Assembly (NCBI GenBank): GCA_012797215.1
Contig: JAAZPN010000299.1
Coordinates: 1-5,881, forward strand
Direction: 5' to 3'
Source: Chloroflexota bacterium
Lineage (GTDB): Bacteria; Chloroflexota; Anaerolineae; Anaerolineales; Anaerolineaceae
DNA: 5,881 nt
This document shows positions 5,793 to 5,881 of the stretch, piece after piece. Made by a program: the position numbers and the translations under genes. The notes beneath the pieces are model-generated. The model saw only the letters and a list, made by a program, of their open reading frames with translations, was not told the DNA's origin and ran no database searches. Every line of letters starts with the position of its first letter. Within the stretch, counting starts at the first letter, position 1.

Positions 5793-5858
5793 GGTTCGGG
5801 ACCGAGCCCTTGACAGGGTGCTGCGCGAAGGTCGGCGGTCCAAATCCGCCCGCCCCGA
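5793..5858 (+). pseudogene. Rearranged tRNA-Pro remnant
   Basis: GGTTCGGGACCG (5793-5804) repeats the tRNA-Pro anticodon-loop region, and 5829-5858 repeats its variable loop, T-arm, acceptor 3' strand and discriminator exactly. Between them are 24 nt, in place of 2 nt in the intact gene, including a hairpin (AGCCCTT 5805-5811 with AGGGTGCT 5815-5822, one bulge). No acceptor 5' strand or D-arm precedes it, so a mature tRNA cannot form. It could be a duplication scar, a remnant of integration at the tRNA, or a mis-assembly at the sequence end. Confidence 0.65.
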
Positions 5859-5881
5859 CAGCAGAACCTTCCAGAGATGGA
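5829..5881 (+). repeat. 53-bp direct repeat, copy 2 (runs to window end)
   Basis: Exact copy of 5716-5768. It includes the tRNA 3' part, the full left arm and loop of the terminator and the first four bases of its right arm, then the window stops, so the true repeat may be longer. Confidence 0.95.

Noticed and set aside
5810..5815. Perfect TTGACA -35-like hexamer in the tRNA remnant
   Set aside because: No -10-like sequence follows at 15-19 bp (GC-rich tRNA repeat lies there); probably chance.
5793..5858. Second functional or permuted/intron-containing tRNA
   Set aside because: No acceptor 5' strand matching CGCCCCG and no D-arm upstream or downstream within the window; a full cloverleaf cannot be drawn.

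Overview
The window is a compact, roughly 50-55% GC bacterial segment centred on two DNA-repair genes that diverge from a short intergenic region. Consensus TATAAT -10 elements, Shine-Dalgarno sites on some genes, and a tRNA-Pro with C1-G72, A73 and no encoded CCA all point to bacteria. A MutL carrying the endonuclease-type DQHA..E motif means the organism probably uses MutH-independent mismatch repair, unlike enterobacteria. The overall feel (AT-rich strong promoters, moderate GC, tightly packed repair genes) would fit Chloroflexota/Anaerolineae, but that placement is an impression, not a demonstration.

Layout. Positions 1-231 hold the 3' end of an unrecognised plus-strand gene. It meets a minus-strand gene cluster tail to tail, with overlapping stop codons. 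The cluster, read from 3678 down to 228, is uvrC (excinuclease subunit C), a 33-codon single-membrane-span microprotein gene that was not in the supplied ORF list, a SagB/ThcOx-type nitroreductase-fold flavoprotein, and a PNP/MTAN-fold nucleosidase-like protein. Gaps are 1, 11 and 10 bp, so this looks like one operon. An 82-bp spacer separates uvrC from mutL, which runs plus-strand to 5491. After a 179-bp AT-rich intergenic region comes a tRNA-Pro(CGG) gene with an extended -10 promoter, helically phased T-tracts upstream and a strong hairpin terminator.

The last ~90 bases are unusual. The 3' part of the tRNA and the start of its terminator (53 bp, identical) recur 113 bp downstream, preceded by a copy of the anticodon loop and a 24-nt unrelated hairpin-forming segment. 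The repeat runs exactly to the window end, so it could be a tRNA-targeted duplication or integration scar, or an assembly end artefact.

Functionally, UvrC (nucleotide excision repair incision) and MutL (mismatch repair) form a repair pair. The flavoprotein and nucleosidase ride behind uvrC, and their biological substrates cannot be read from the sequence. The most novel items are the uvrC-coupled microprotein and the tRNA 3'-end duplication; the remainder is ordinary housekeeping DNA.
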